Position numbers and translations under genes: made by a program
Shown: positions 17,224 to 26,900 of the stretch, piece by piece
Numbering within the stretch: the first letter of the stretch is position 1
Layout: each line of letters begins with the position of its first letter
The notes under the pieces: generated by a model
Told to the model about the DNA's origin: nothing
The model's database searches: none
What the model saw: only the letters and a program-made list of their open reading frames with translations
Assembly (NCBI GenBank): GCA_020073375.1
Contig: JAIQFG010000032.1
Span: forward strand, 1 to 45,059
Direction of reading: 5' to 3'
DNA: 45,059 nt
Source of the DNA: Terriglobia bacterium
GTDB lineage: Bacteria; Acidobacteriota; Terriglobia; Acidiferrales; UBA7541

Positions 17224-17253
17224 TTGACATGGTGTGGAAGCGGAACGTAAGGT
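17224..17253 (+). promoter_or_regulatory. galU: Possible galU promoter
   Basis: A perfect TTGACA (17224-17229) is followed after 18 bases by TAAGGT (17248-17253), 19 bases before ATG 17273. The -10 is weak, so confidence is moderate. AGGG at about 17259-17262 may serve as ribosome binding site. Confidence 0.4.
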
Positions 17254-17272
17254 GGCAGCAGGGTAAAAACAC

Positions 17273-18166
17273 ATGTCCGAGAAGCCACGACGCGTCCGGA
17301 AAGCAGTACTGCCAGCGGCGGGATTGGGGACCAGGTTCCTTCCCGCGACCAAAGCGCAGCCGAAGGAAATGCTGCCGGTGGTCGACAAGCCGCTGATCCA
17401 GTACGTGGTCGAAGAGTGCGTCGCGTCGGGAATCGACAACATTATTATCGTCACGGGGCGCGGCAAGAACGCCATCGAAGACCACTTCGATTCCTCGCCG
17501 GAGCTGGAGCATTTTCTGCAGAGCAAGGGAAAATGCGAACTGGCCAAGCTGGTGCACGACATCGGGAACATGGTGACGTTCAGCTACACTCGGCAGAAGG
17601 AGCCGCTGGGACTGGGACACGCCGTGCTGGTGGCCAAGGAGCTTGTGGGGAATGAACCGTTCGCGGTGCTGCTGGGCGACGTGATCATTCCGGGACCGAG
17701 GCCGGCCACGCAACAACTGGTGGAAATTTACGAGTCAACAGGCAAGGGCGCGATTGCGGTGGAAGAGGTGCCGCGCGCCAAGACCGGATTGTACGGGATC
17801 GTGGACGTGGAGCCCAGCAATCCGTCGTCGGCAAACAGCCGGCTGCTGAAGATCCGCGATCTGGTGGAAAAACCGAATCCGGCGGATGCGCCTTCCAACC
17901 TCGCGGTGACCGGGCGATATCTGCTGCCGCCGGAAGTGTTCGATTGCCTGGAGCGGACCAAGCCGGGGCGCGGCGGAGAGATCCAGCTGACCGATGCGCT
18001 GCGGCTGCTGGCGCAGGAGTCGGGGCTGTACGCCTACAACTACGAAGGGAAATCGTACGACGCGGGTGACAAGCTGGGATTTTTGAAAGCGACCGTGGAG
18101 ATTGGGCTGGAGAACAAGGAATTCGGCAATGAGTTTCGGGAGTATTTGCGGGAGCTGAAGGTTTAA
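17273..18166 (+). CDS. galU: UTP--glucose-1-phosphate uridylyltransferase
   Basis: 297 residues. It makes UDP-glucose from UTP and glucose-1-phosphate for envelope and capsule polysaccharides. The nucleotide-binding start AAGLGTRFLPATKAQPKEML is the family signature, followed by VDKPLIQYVVEE, IIIVTGRGKNAIEDHF, QKEPLGLGHAVLVAKE (with the substrate-binding region), LLGDVIIPG and EIQLTDALRLLAQE. Length is normal. Its stop codon overlaps the left arm of a long inverted repeat that could end transcription. Confidence 0.96.
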   Translation: MSEKPRRVRKAVLPAAGLGTRFLPATKAQPKEMLPVVDKPLIQYVVEECVASGIDNIIIVTGRGKNAIEDHFDSSPELEHFLQSKGKCELAKLVHDIGNMVTFSYTRQKEPLGLGHAVLVAKELVGNEPFAVLLGDVIIPGPRPATQQLVEIYESTGKGAIAVEEVPRAKTGLYGIVDVEPSNPSSANSRLLKIRDLVEKPNPADAPSNLAVTGRYLLPPEVFDCLERTKPGRGGEIQLTDALRLLAQESGLYAYNYEGKSYDAGDKLGFLKATVEIGLENKEFGNEFREYLRELKV

Positions 18167-18270
18167 GTAGCACAGCTACTCCTGGCTGTGTGGTTTTGCA
18201 AAAACACTGCCGCGCCATCCATCTAAACTGCAATCGCAAACCCCACACAGCCAGGAGTGCTGTGCTACTT
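18165..18270. repeat. Long inverted repeat after galU, family C
   Basis: AAGTAGCACAGC followed by TACTCCTGGCTGTGTGG (18165-18193) pairs with CCACACAGCCAGGAGTGC and TGTGCTACTT (18243-18270), near-perfect over about 28 positions with a 49-base centre. It begins inside the galU stop and may act as terminator or REP-type element. The rest of the 18167-18501 gap holds a short direct-repeat-like sequence ending CGGAATGACGAC (about 18420-18445), similar to one at 35020-35065, and no gene. Confidence 0.8.
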
Positions 18271-18501
18271 GCTGTGTCGTATTCGCAGTCGTATTGCAAA
18301 TGGCCGGTCTAGCAAAGCCCCACAAATCCCCACAGCCAGCCCCCCCGGTGGTGCTCGGGATAAAGTGTGGGTGTGCTACGAGTGAAGTCCCACCATTACA
18401 AGCACTAAACCCCGGAGTGATTCCTCACTTCGTTCGGAATGACGACATTTTTTTGGGGATTGCGGGAGGCGGTTGAATTCCGCCTTTCCTGCCAACGAGG
18501 A

Positions 18502-18840
18502 CTATTTATCTTTCGACGAGGCCGAGCTTTTTTTCTGGTCCTTTGCGGGAGCCGCGGGCTTGGATTCCGACTTGTCCGATTTTTCGGATTTTTCGGGCTT
18601 TGCGGATTTTTCCGAAGCTTCCCCTTTGTCCGATTTGCCGGAATCGCCGCCGCTTGTTTTGCCGCGGCCGTAGTCGTTGACGTACCAGCCCGAGCCCTTG
18701 AATTGAATGGCAGGGGCGGTGATGACCGATTCCACTTTTCCGCCACAGTGCGGGCATTTCTTCAAGTGCGGGCCGTTCAAATTCTCAATTTTTTCGGTGT
18801 TGCGTTTGCATTTCAGGCAGCGGTATTCGTAGAGCGGCAA
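18502..18840 (-). CDS. FmdB-type zinc-ribbon protein with a charged low-complexity tail
   Basis: 112 residues. The first 60 match the FmdB putative regulatory zinc ribbon: LYEYRCLKCKRNTEKI and KKCPHCGGKVESVITAPAIQ, then FKGSGWYVNDYG. Zinc is bound by the two CxxC pairs. The family normally starts MPLYEY; here no ATG fits and TTG at 18840 gives that N-terminus, with GGAGG 9 bases upstream; another TTG at 18861 is in frame but overlaps the ribosome binding site. After residue 65 the chain is a Lys/Ser/Glu/Asp-rich tail of about 45 residues, presumably disordered. Divergent from rsmI. Role unknown; FmdB proteins were first linked to formamidase expression. Confidence 0.85.
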   Translation of the reverse strand: MPLYEYRCLKCKRNTEKIENLNGPHLKKCPHCGGKVESVITAPAIQFKGSGWYVNDYGRGKTSGGDSGKSDKGEASEKSAKPEKSEKSDKSESKPAAPAKDQKKSSASSKDK

Positions 18841-18939
18841 TTCCAGTCTCCTCCGCAGCAATGATTAAAGAGGATTATCTTACCACGTTGCGGGGCGAGG
18901 GTCGGGCTTGCATGTTAGACTCAGCGGGTTGAAACGATC

Positions 18940-19800
18940 ATGACCGAAGACACACAAAACGACGCGACTGGCGGGTGCCTGTACCTGGTGGCGACGCCGA
19001 TCGGGAACCTGGAGGATATAACGCTCCGGGCGATCCGCGTGCTGAAGGAAGCGGACCTGATCGCGTGCGAGGACACGCGGCAGACGCAGAAATTGCTGCA
19101 GCACTACGGGATTCACAAGGAGATGTCCAGCTATCATGAGCACAATGAACTGACGCGCGCGGCGGAATTGGTGATCAAGCTGGAGCAGGGCGCGCAGGTG
19201 GCGCTGGTGAGCGACGCGGGGACTCCGGTGATTTCGGATCCGGGGCACCACCTGGTCACGCTCTGTTTGCGGCACCACATTCCGGTGATACCGATTCCGG
19301 GGCCGTCGGCGGTGGTGGCGGCGCTTGCGGCATCGGGACTTGCGACGGAGGAATTTTTGTTCGTGGGATTTTTGCCGCCGCGGGCAGGCGCGCGGCGCAA
19401 GGCGCTGGAAAATTTGAAGGGCGAGCCGCGGACCATCGTGCTGTATGAAGCGCCGCACCGGCTGGTGGAGACGCTGGCGGATGCGGCGGCGGTGATGGGG
19501 CCACGTCCGGCGGTGGTCGCGCGCGAGATTACCAAGATTCATGAGGAATTTTTGCGCGGGAACCTGGATGAGTTGTGCGCGGCGGCACAGAAGAGGGCGC
19601 CGCGCGGGGAAATTACGCTGATGATCGGACCGGGCGACGGCGCGGAGCCGGCTGTGGATACGACCGTTTCGCTGAAGCAGAGAGTGTCGCAGCTGGAAGC
19701 GGAGTCCGGGATGGATCGCAAGGCGGCGCTCAAGCAGGCGGCGCGGGAGCGCGGGCTGGGCAAGCGTGAGGCTTATAAGCAGCTTTTGCTGGAGCGGTAG
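18940..19800 (+). CDS. rsmI: 16S rRNA (cytidine1402-2'-O)-methyltransferase RsmI
   Basis: 286 residues of the tetrapyrrole-methylase fold. It uses SAM to methylate the ribose of C1402 in 16S rRNA at the decoding centre. Hallmarks: LYLVATPIGNLEDITLRAIR, EADLIACEDTRQTQKLLQHY, LVSDAGTPVISDPGHHLV, PIPGPSAVVAALAASGL, FLFVGFLPPR and VLYEAPHRLVETL. The C-terminal domain (about 235-286) with KQAARERGLGKREAYKQLL is the small helical module typical of full-length RsmI. The start is normal for the family. Confidence 0.96.
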   Translation: MTEDTQNDATGGCLYLVATPIGNLEDITLRAIRVLKEADLIACEDTRQTQKLLQHYGIHKEMSSYHEHNELTRAAELVIKLEQGAQVALVSDAGTPVISDPGHHLVTLCLRHHIPVIPIPGPSAVVAALAASGLATEEFLFVGFLPPRAGARRKALENLKGEPRTIVLYEAPHRLVETLADAAAVMGPRPAVVAREITKIHEEFLRGNLDELCAAAQKRAPRGEITLMIGPGDGAEPAVDTTVSLKQRVSQLEAESGMDRKAALKQAARERGLGKREAYKQLLLER

Positions 19801-19964
19801 GTCAACAAACGGTTTCCTGCCAATTTTTTATTATTATTGTCCGCAGCCAGATAAGCAGAATCGTCAAACCTCCCGAGGTCGTTGCATCTTTCGTACCGCC
19901 GGCGCCACGATGCGATCTTCGTTTGACTGATTGGTCCGTTGAAATCCCCCGCAAGAAATGCCGG

Positions 19965-20327
19965 CTAAGTTGCTTCCGAGACGTACATGCGGTGGAAATG
20001 GGGGCCGGTGAATTCGACTCCTATGATGAGTTCGCGTGGGTTGGCGCTGGGGACGACGTGGACGACGCGCGCTTGCGTTGCGAAATCGGCGTCGGGCTGG
20101 GACGGAGTGGGCGCCACAGGGATGTTGATTTGGAGGCGGTCTCCCAGGGCGAGTGCATAGCGCGTGGAGAAGGCTACGCCGCCGCGGCAGAGATTCACGC
20201 TGGACGCGCGCTCCTCGAAATGATCTCCCTCGAGGTCGATGCCGCGAACCAAAATCGGCAATTGGACCGGGACACGATGTTCCCGGCGGCGTTCGGGAGT
20301 GGGATCCATGGCCTTCGCGGCGCTCAT
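19965..20327 (-). CDS. Single-domain PilZ protein
   Basis: 120 residues. A PilZ domain is seen: RRREHRVPVQLPILVRG contains the RxxxR motif and SVNLCRGGVAFSTR the second motif, where the usual Ser of D/NxSxxG is Cys (NLCRGG). PilZ domains bind cyclic di-GMP; whether this variant does is open. No partner domain. ATG 20327 shares one base with the dusB TGA and has GGAGG 6 bases upstream; an in-frame TTG at 20330 is less likely. It is the last gene of the seven-gene minus cluster. Confidence 0.88.
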   Translation of the reverse strand: MSAAKAMDPTPERRREHRVPVQLPILVRGIDLEGDHFEERASSVNLCRGGVAFSTRYALALGDRLQINIPVAPTPSQPDADFATQARVVHVVPSANPRELIIGVEFTGPHFHRMYVSEAT

Positions 20328-21322
20328 CAATCGCCTCCTGTAACCAGGGTATCGGAAAAAAACGCGTCGACCTGGTTCAAAATTTCAGCCGTGCTTCTGG
20401 CGGTATGGACGTTGCGGCGCAGTTCGCTGCCGTTGCGGACGCCGTGCGTGAAGTAGCAGACGAACTGTTTCATCTTGCCGATGGCGTCGGGCCATTCGCT
20501 GTCCACCAGGCTGCGGAAATATCCGGAGAGCAGGCGATAGCGGTCGAGATCGGTGGGGCTATCGTAGGCGCCAGTTTCGGCATATTGAAAAATCTGGCGA
20601 AAGATCCAGGGATTGTTGGAGGCGGCGCGGCCGATCATGACGGCGTCGCAAGCGGTTTCGCGCAACATGCGCATGGCGTCTTCGGGGGAATTGATATCTC
20701 CGTTGCCGATGACGGGCATGCGCACGGCCTGCTTGACGTCGCGGATGATGTTCCAATCGGCGCGGCCGGAGTAGCCCTGAAAACGCGTGCGCGGGTGGAC
20801 GGCGATGGCTTCGATGCCAATCTGCTCGGCCATGCGCGCGACTTCAACGGCGACAATGCTGTGCTCGTCCCATCCTGCGCGGATTTTGATGGTGAGGGGA
20901 ATGCTGACGGCGGCACGCACGGCGCGCAGGATAACTTCGAGCGCTTTCAGATCGCGCAGCAAACCCGAGCCGCCGCACTTAGTGACTTTTCTCGCGGGGC
21001 AGCCGAGGTTGATGTCCACGATGTCAAAGCCCAACTGCTCGACCATGCCTGCGGCGTTGGCCATGACCTTGGGATCGGCGCCGAAAAGTTGGCCGGTGAT
21101 GGGGTGCTCGTCCTGCTCGAAAAAAAGATAGCGGGAGGTGCGCGCGGAATTGCGCGTGATGCACTCGGCGCTGGTGAATTCGGTCATGATCAGACCGCAA
21201 CCGCCAAGGCCGCGGATCATGCGGCGAAAAACGGTGTCGGTGACCCCGGCCATGGGAGCCAGGACGGTTCCGGGAGCGATGCGGCGGTCGCGAATTTGGA
21301 ATTGATCGGGGAGCATATTCAT
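20327..21322 (-). CDS. dusB: tRNA-dihydrouridine synthase, DusB type
   Basis: 331 residues, TIM-barrel flavoenzyme that reduces uridine to dihydrouridine in tRNA. FMN-binding start LAPMAGVTDTVFRRMI, then INLGCPARKVTKCGGSGLLR with the catalytic Cys (of KCGGSG), KIRAGWDEHS, IAVHPRTRFQGYSG, VIGNGDINSPEDA and MIGRAASNNPWIF (flavin phosphate). The start ATG 21322 directly follows the TAA of the BlaI-like gene with no gap, and its own stop overlaps the pilZ start, so expression is coupled. Confidence 0.95.
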   Translation of the reverse strand: MNMLPDQFQIRDRRIAPGTVLAPMAGVTDTVFRRMIRGLGGCGLIMTEFTSAECITRNSARTSRYLFFEQDEHPITGQLFGADPKVMANAAGMVEQLGFDIVDINLGCPARKVTKCGGSGLLRDLKALEVILRAVRAAVSIPLTIKIRAGWDEHSIVAVEVARMAEQIGIEAIAVHPRTRFQGYSGRADWNIIRDVKQAVRMPVIGNGDINSPEDAMRMLRETACDAVMIGRAASNNPWIFRQIFQYAETGAYDSPTDLDRYRLLSGYFRSLVDSEWPDAIGKMKQFVCYFTHGVRNGSELRRNVHTARSTAEILNQVDAFFSDTLVTGGD

Positions 21323-21790
21323 TTACAGTAATGTTTCATCCAGGCCCTGCTGCGAGGATTCTACGGCCACGGCAGCGGGAGCGTCAACGACAGGTGGCGC
21401 GGACGGCAGCGCTGGTGCAGAAAATGCCGGGAGAGAACGGCCCTGCGCGGCAAGATGCGCGGCGAGGGCGTCAGCGGAACCCTCGAAGAATCCGGCGACG
21501 ATTTTTTCCACGGCTTTGACGCGCGCTTCGTCGGCGCTCAGATTCGCCCGATAGCGGAAGGCGCGGCCCACTTTGCGGCGCGTGACAATGCCTTTCTGCG
21601 CGAGGCGGTCCATGATCGTCATCACCGTGGTGTAGGCGCGCGGGCGGGCGGCGGCCAGCTTGACGTGAATGTCGCGCACGGTGGCTTCGCCCACGGGCCA
21701 CAGGGCGCTCAGGCATTCCAGTTCGAGTGGCGCGAGATCCAGGATCGAATGACGCGGCCCGGGTGCCCGACTTGTCGCGGCGTGTTCCAA
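21323..21790 (-). CDS. BlaI/MecI/CopY-family transcriptional repressor
   Basis: 155 residues. The winged helix is clear: LDLAPLELECLSALW, ATVRDIHVKLAA, YTTVMTIMDRLAQKGIVTRR and GRAFRYRANLSADEARV, then a dimerisation helix (VKAVEKIVAGFFEGSADALA). The last 45 residues are Ala/Pro/Ser-rich and look disordered, an extension beyond the usual 120-130. The start is TTG 21790, right after the TAA of the yhaM-like gene, with GAGGG 8 bases before; no ATG fits. No BlaR1/MecR1 sensor protease gene lies nearby, although these repressors are often paired with one. Targets unknown. Confidence 0.9.
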   Translation of the reverse strand: MEHAATSRAPGPRHSILDLAPLELECLSALWPVGEATVRDIHVKLAAARPRAYTTVMTIMDRLAQKGIVTRRKVGRAFRYRANLSADEARVKAVEKIVAGFFEGSADALAAHLAAQGRSLPAFSAPALPSAPPVVDAPAAVAVESSQQGLDETLL

Positions 21791-22813
21791 TTATTTTTCC
21801 CTCACGCGGGCGGGAGAGGCCGGAGCCGAGGCGGCCTTCGCGGAATCCGCGGCGCCCCCCGACAAGAATCGTTTGGAGCGAAGAATTCGGCGCTCCAGAG
21901 CGCCGTTGTACGCCGTCCAGTTCCCTTCCCCCAAATCGGAATCCAGCGCGGAGCGGACCGCGGCCATTTTGGAATCCAGATCGTCGAGGTAGTGCAGCAG
22001 CAGGGCTTCGCGGAACATCGGAAGCTTTGGCGATCCGAATTCATATTTTCCGTGGTGGGCGATCAGCATGTGCTGCACCAGGGTTTTCAAGGCCAGAGGA
22101 AATCCGGGGATGGCGTCGATTTTGTTGGAGACCAGTTCGTATTCGATCAGGATGTGGCCGAGCAGCTGGCCTTCGTCGGTGTAGCCGAGGGAACGGTCGT
22201 AGCTGAGTTCCTGCAACTTTCCGACGTCGTGAAGGACGGCGCCGGTCAGGAGCAGATCGGCGTCGGCCTCGGTGTAATGGGTGAGCGCAAGGCGGCAGAG
22301 GCCGCAGAGACTGACGACGTGCTCGATCAGGCCGCCGAAGAAAGCATGATGCATGGCCTTGGCGGCGGGGGCGCGCTTCCATTTCGGCACGAGCTCGGGA
22401 TCAAGTACCACGCTATCCAAAAGTTTTCGCAGCCAGGGGTTGCCAACCGATGCGACAACTTCAAGCAAGGTCGCGTACAACTTTTCGACGTTTTCTTTCG
22501 TGTGCGGGAAAAAATCGGCGGGATCGACTTCGCTTTCCTCCGCGACGCGGATCTTGTCGATCATCAACTGCAGCTTGTTGCGGTAACTTTCGACGCGGCC
22601 CTGAACTTTTACAAAATCGTCCTGAGCGAAACCCTCAGCGGATTTTTCAAAGCCGTCCCACATGCGGGCTTCGACGCGGCCGGTGGCGTCGCCCAGTTCC
22701 AGGCGCAGGTAGGATTTGCCCTCGCGGGTGGCGCGAATTTCCTTTTCACAGACAAGAAAGTGGGAGGTAATGGTCTGGCCATCCTGCAGGTTGGAGACGA
22801 CGCAGGGTTTCAT
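21791..22813 (-). CDS. YhaM-family 3'-5' exoribonuclease (OB fold + HD domain)
   Basis: 340 residues. Residues about 15-85 form an OB-fold nucleic-acid-binding domain (TSHFLVCEKEIRATREGKSY, RVEARMWDGFEK, FVKVQGRVESYRNKLQLMI). The HD phosphohydrolase part has HHAFFGGLIEHVVSL, LLLTGAVLHDVGKLQEL, GHILIEYELV and HMLIAHHGKYEFGSPKLP, the metal-binding His/Asp set of the YhaM/CMP-binding family. It probably degrades RNA or ssDNA from the 3' end. The last 30 residues are Ala/Pro-rich. Start overlaps the surA-like stop by four bases (ATGA). Confidence 0.9.
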   Translation of the reverse strand: MKPCVVSNLQDGQTITSHFLVCEKEIRATREGKSYLRLELGDATGRVEARMWDGFEKSAEGFAQDDFVKVQGRVESYRNKLQLMIDKIRVAEESEVDPADFFPHTKENVEKLYATLLEVVASVGNPWLRKLLDSVVLDPELVPKWKRAPAAKAMHHAFFGGLIEHVVSLCGLCRLALTHYTEADADLLLTGAVLHDVGKLQELSYDRSLGYTDEGQLLGHILIEYELVSNKIDAIPGFPLALKTLVQHMLIAHHGKYEFGSPKLPMFREALLLHYLDDLDSKMAAVRSALDSDLGEGNWTAYNGALERRILRSKRFLSGGAADSAKAASAPASPARVREK

Positions 22814-23916
22814 GATCCGGATTTCTTCGGGATGACGCCTAAAAAGCGGCCGGACTTCTTTTTCGTATCGCGCTTATCGGGCGTCACGGAGACCTCTTCA
22901 ATGGGCTCGAACTTGGTGGCGGCCGTGTCGGTGTATCCCGGCTTGACTTGCAGGTAGCTGTCCTGGCGCAGAGTCACGAGGTAGGCGCGCAGGGCCGGCT
23001 CCATTTTTGATTCATAGAGGCGGTTGCTGATTTCGGGCTCGACTTTGTCGAGCGGCTGCTCGCCGGCGTCGTAGCGCTCGACGACCTGCAGAATTTCAAA
23101 TCCCGTCTTGGTCTCGATGAGGTCGGTCATCTGGTTGTGCTTGAGGGCAAATACTTTTTCGGCGATGTTGGGATCGAGTTGCGTGCGCGTGAATGCGCCG
23201 AGTTCTCCGGACTGCTGCGCGGTGGGGCTGTCGGAGAAATGCTTGGCCATCTCGCCGAAATCGTCGCCTTTGTTCAGAATGCGGTCGCGGAGGTTTTCGG
23301 CCTTTTTGCGAAGCGCGGGAATGTCGGCGCCGGGCTTGCCCTCGGTGGAAACGAAAATTTCGCGCAGGACGACGGTTTCCGGGCGGACGAATTCGCTTTT
23401 GTGGTCGGCGTAATACTTGGCCACTTCCTCATGGCTGACAATGATGCGCGAACCGACTTCCTTGCGAATGACTTCCTGGGTGAGCAACTGGTCGCGGATC
23501 TGGCCCTTGAAATCCTCAAAATCCTGGCCGGCCTTGGTTACTTCCGCTTCCAGGGCTTCCATGCTGGGGAGCTTATATTGCTGGCGGATGGCGTCGAGGC
23601 GCTTGACGACCTCGGTGTCGACCGAGATGGAGGCGTCCTTGGCGCGCTGCACGAGCAGGGATTGATCGATCAGGTCGCGAAGCAGGTTCTTGTCCTTGGC
23701 GGCGATTTCGGTCTGGATTTGCTCGGGTGTGCAGGAGCGGCATGAGTCGTGGACTTCGCCCTGCATGCTGTCGCGGGCTTTTGCCAGATCCTCGCGGGTG
23801 ATGACGTCATTATTGACGCGGGCGACGATTTCCTCGACAACGGTGCCCTTGGTTTGCGCGCCCAGCGGCAGGGCCGCGACGAGCAGGGGAAAAACGAGCC
23901 ATTTAGTGGATTTCAT
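22810..23916 (-). CDS. SurA-like periplasmic peptidylprolyl isomerase/chaperone
   Basis: 368 residues with a signal peptide (MKSTKWLVFPLLVAALPLGA). SurA N-terminal-like region: EEIVARVNNDVITREDLAKA, then helices up to about 200, with an unusual CRSC pair near residue 60. The parvulin rotamase domain (about 200-295) shows LREIFVSTEGKPG, GDDFGEMAKHFSDSPTA, SGELGAFTRTQLDPNI and LIETKTGFEILQV. It assists outer-membrane protein folding. ATG 23916 has GAGAG about 6 bases upstream; ATG 23922 is too close to it. 16-22 bases separate it from mfd. The C-terminus is Lys-rich. Confidence 0.9.
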   Translation of the reverse strand: MKSTKWLVFPLLVAALPLGAQTKGTVVEEIVARVNNDVITREDLAKARDSMQGEVHDSCRSCTPEQIQTEIAAKDKNLLRDLIDQSLLVQRAKDASISVDTEVVKRLDAIRQQYKLPSMEALEAEVTKAGQDFEDFKGQIRDQLLTQEVIRKEVGSRIIVSHEEVAKYYADHKSEFVRPETVVLREIFVSTEGKPGADIPALRKKAENLRDRILNKGDDFGEMAKHFSDSPTAQQSGELGAFTRTQLDPNIAEKVFALKHNQMTDLIETKTGFEILQVVERYDAGEQPLDKVEPEISNRLYESKMEPALRAYLVTLRQDSYLQVKPGYTDTAATKFEPIEEVSVTPDKRDTKKKSGRFLGVIPKKSGS

Positions 23917-23938
23917 AGGCATCTCTCAATTATGGAGT

Positions 23939-26900
23939 TTATCGCTTCGTTTCCAGCGGAAGCAACACGTTTCTGACGCTCTCGGCGATGCGGCCCCGCT
24001 TCTCGATGCGCATCCAGAGCGTGCCGCTGGGATCGAGTCGCAAGCCTTCGCCGCGGGAGCGGATCAGGCCGACCAATTTTTCGGGAGACACGGGAGTTTC
24101 GGGATGAAATTTGATGCCCACTTCGTTGGCTCGGCGGTCGATGTTTGAAACCAGGATGCGTTCGGCCAGGCCTTTCAGCAGGGCGTAGTCCAGCAGATTG
24201 CCGGCCGCAGGGGGCGGCGGGCCGAACCGGTCGGCGAGTTCGCGGTGCACTTCTTCCCTTTCGGTTTCATTGGCGATTCCGGCGATGCGTTTGTAGGTGC
24301 GCAAACGCAGATTCTCGTTGGCGATATATTCCTGCGGGATGCGAATGTCGAGGCCGAGGTTGATCGTGGCGCGCATTTCGGGCTTGGCTTCCTCGCCTTT
24401 GAGGACCGATACGGCGCGCTCCATCATCTGGCAGTACATGTCAAAACCGATGGCGTTGATGTGGCCGTGCTGCTGTCCGCCGAGCAGATTGCCGGCGCCG
24501 CGAAGTTCCAGATCGAGCGCGGCGACGCGGAAACCGGCGCCCAGGGCGCTGAATTCCTTGAGGGCAGCCAGGCGGCGCGCGGCCAGCGGCGTGAGGCTGA
24601 CGTCTTCCGGCACCATCAGGTAGGCGTAGGCGCGCTGGTTGGAGCGCCCGACGCGGCCGCGGAGTTGATAGAGTTCGGAAAGGCCGAAGCGGTCGGCGCG
24701 ATTAATTAGGATCGTGTTGGCGCGCGGGATGTCGAGGCCGTTCTCGATGATGGTAGTCGAGATCAGGATGTCGGCTTCGTCCTTCACGAATTTGTACATC
24801 ACCGACTCGAGCTCTTTTTCGTTCATCTGGCCGTGGCCCACAACGATGCGGGCTTTCGGAACCAGCTTCTGCACCAGATCCGCTAGGGAATAAATCGTTT
24901 CCACGCGGTTGTGCACCAGAAAGACCTGGCCCTGGCGGGCCAACTCTTCTTCGATGGCGCGCTTGACAAGCGATTCTGAAAATGGAGCGACGACAGTTTG
25001 GATGGCCAGGCGGTCTTTTGGCGGCGTTTCGATCACGCTCATGTCGCGCAGGCCGACCAGCGACATGTTCATGGTGCGCGGAATGGGCGTGGCCGAAAGC
25101 GTCAGGACGTCCACGTTGGATTTCAGCTCCTTCAGGCGTTCCTTGTGCGCGACGCCGAAGCGCTGCTCCTCGTCGACAATTAACAGGCCGAGGTCGAGAA
25201 ATTTGATGTCCTTGGAAAGCAGGCGATGGGTACCGATGACGATGTCCACTTTGCCGGATTCGACTCCGGCGAGGACTTCCTTGATTTCGCGCGGCGAGCG
25301 GAAGCGGCTGAGCATGTCGATCTTCACGGGGAAGGCGGCGAATCGGCGGCGAAACGTTTCAAAGTGCTGGAAGGCGAGAACCGTGGTGGGAGCGAGGACA
25401 GCAACCTGCTTGGAGTCGGTGACTGCCTTGAACGCGGCGCGCATGGCGACTTCCGTTTTGCCGTAACCCACGTCGCCGCACAGCAGGCGGTCCATGGGCT
25501 GGGGGCGCTCCATGTCTCGCTTGACGTCGGCGATGGCGATGGCCTGGTCGGGGGTTTCCTCAAACTCGAAGGCGTCCTCAAATTCGCGCTGGAAGGCGCC
25601 GTCGGGAGAGAAGGCGAACCCCTGCCCCGCTTTGCGCTCGGCGTATAGTTTCAGAAGCTTGTCGGCCATATCCTCGACCGACTTTTTTACGCGAGCCTTT
25701 CGCGCGGTCCAGGTGGTGCCGCCGAGTTTATCGAGTTGGGGCTTGGCGCCTTCGACGGCCCGGTAGGACTGCACCAGATCGAGGCGCTCGAGGGGAACGT
25801 ACAGGCGGGCATCGTCGGCGTAGCGCAGGCGCATGAATTCGCCGCGAGCGCCGCCATTTTCAATCTGCTGCAGGCCCTCGAACTGGCCGATGCCGTGGTC
25901 GACGTGAACGACGTAGTCTCCGGCCTTGAGTTCAGAAAAATCGCTGAAGAAGCTGGCTGTCTTGGGCCGGCGGCGCGCGGCCGCGCCGGTTTGCATGGAC
26001 TCGAACAGATCGCCTGCGCCGTAGATGGCCAGGCGGGAGTCCGGAAAAACGACGCCGTCGGGAAAGGGCGCGCGGCAGAGGACGATTGCGGGGACGCTGC
26101 CCGCGGAGGATTCCTCGGCGAGGCGCGCGCTGGTGGGATTTTTTTCGATGTCGCCGAGGCGGTACGGAATTTCGTATTCGTGGCAGAGATCGACGTAGCG
26201 CTCGAGTTCTCCCAGATTTGACGCGGCTAGCAATATGGTTTCACCGCGAGCGAGGCGGTCGCGCGCCTCGGCCATGAAAGCGGGAACGTTTCCGTGAAAG
26301 CGCGTGGTGGCCTGGGTCTGCAGGGTGCGCGTTTCGTACTCTTCGCGCGATACGGCGAGGCGTTCCAGGTCCAGGCGCGCGTGGCTGGAGAGGGCGGATT
26401 CCCAATCGTCGGTAAAGAAATACGCGGGCAACCCAGCCGGCTCCTTTTCGGCGGAAATATTTTCGGCGCCTTGGAAACTTTCTTCCGCGGCGGCCAGGTA
26501 CTGGCGCGAGGCTTCTTCGATAGCTTCGGGCTCGTCCAGAATCACGACGGTGTCTTCGCGCAAATCCAAGAGGGAGTGCGCGCGCGAGCTATTTTGTCCG
26601 TCCGGGCCACGTCCATTTCCACCGTGGAAAGCGTATGCCGCGTTTTCCAGCAACGGCGGGAATGTCACATGTTCGATGGGCCGAACGGAGCGCTGCGTGT
26701 TGGGATCAAATTCGCGTAGCGATTCCAGGGCGTCTCCGAAGAGTTCGAGGCGCACGGGGCGTTCGGCCTCGGCGGGAAAAACGTCGACGATGCCGCCGCG
26801 GACAGTGAACTGGCCGGGCATTTCCACCATGTCGTGCGATTCGTAGCCGACGCTGCGCAAATGGGCGACGAGTTCGTCGAGGGAAATGTTGTCTTCGCGC

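Noticed and set aside
20153-22957. Long plus-strand open frames opposite dusB, the BlaI-like gene and the yhaM-like gene
   Set aside because: Shadows of well-conserved minus-strand genes; no ribosome binding sites or domains.
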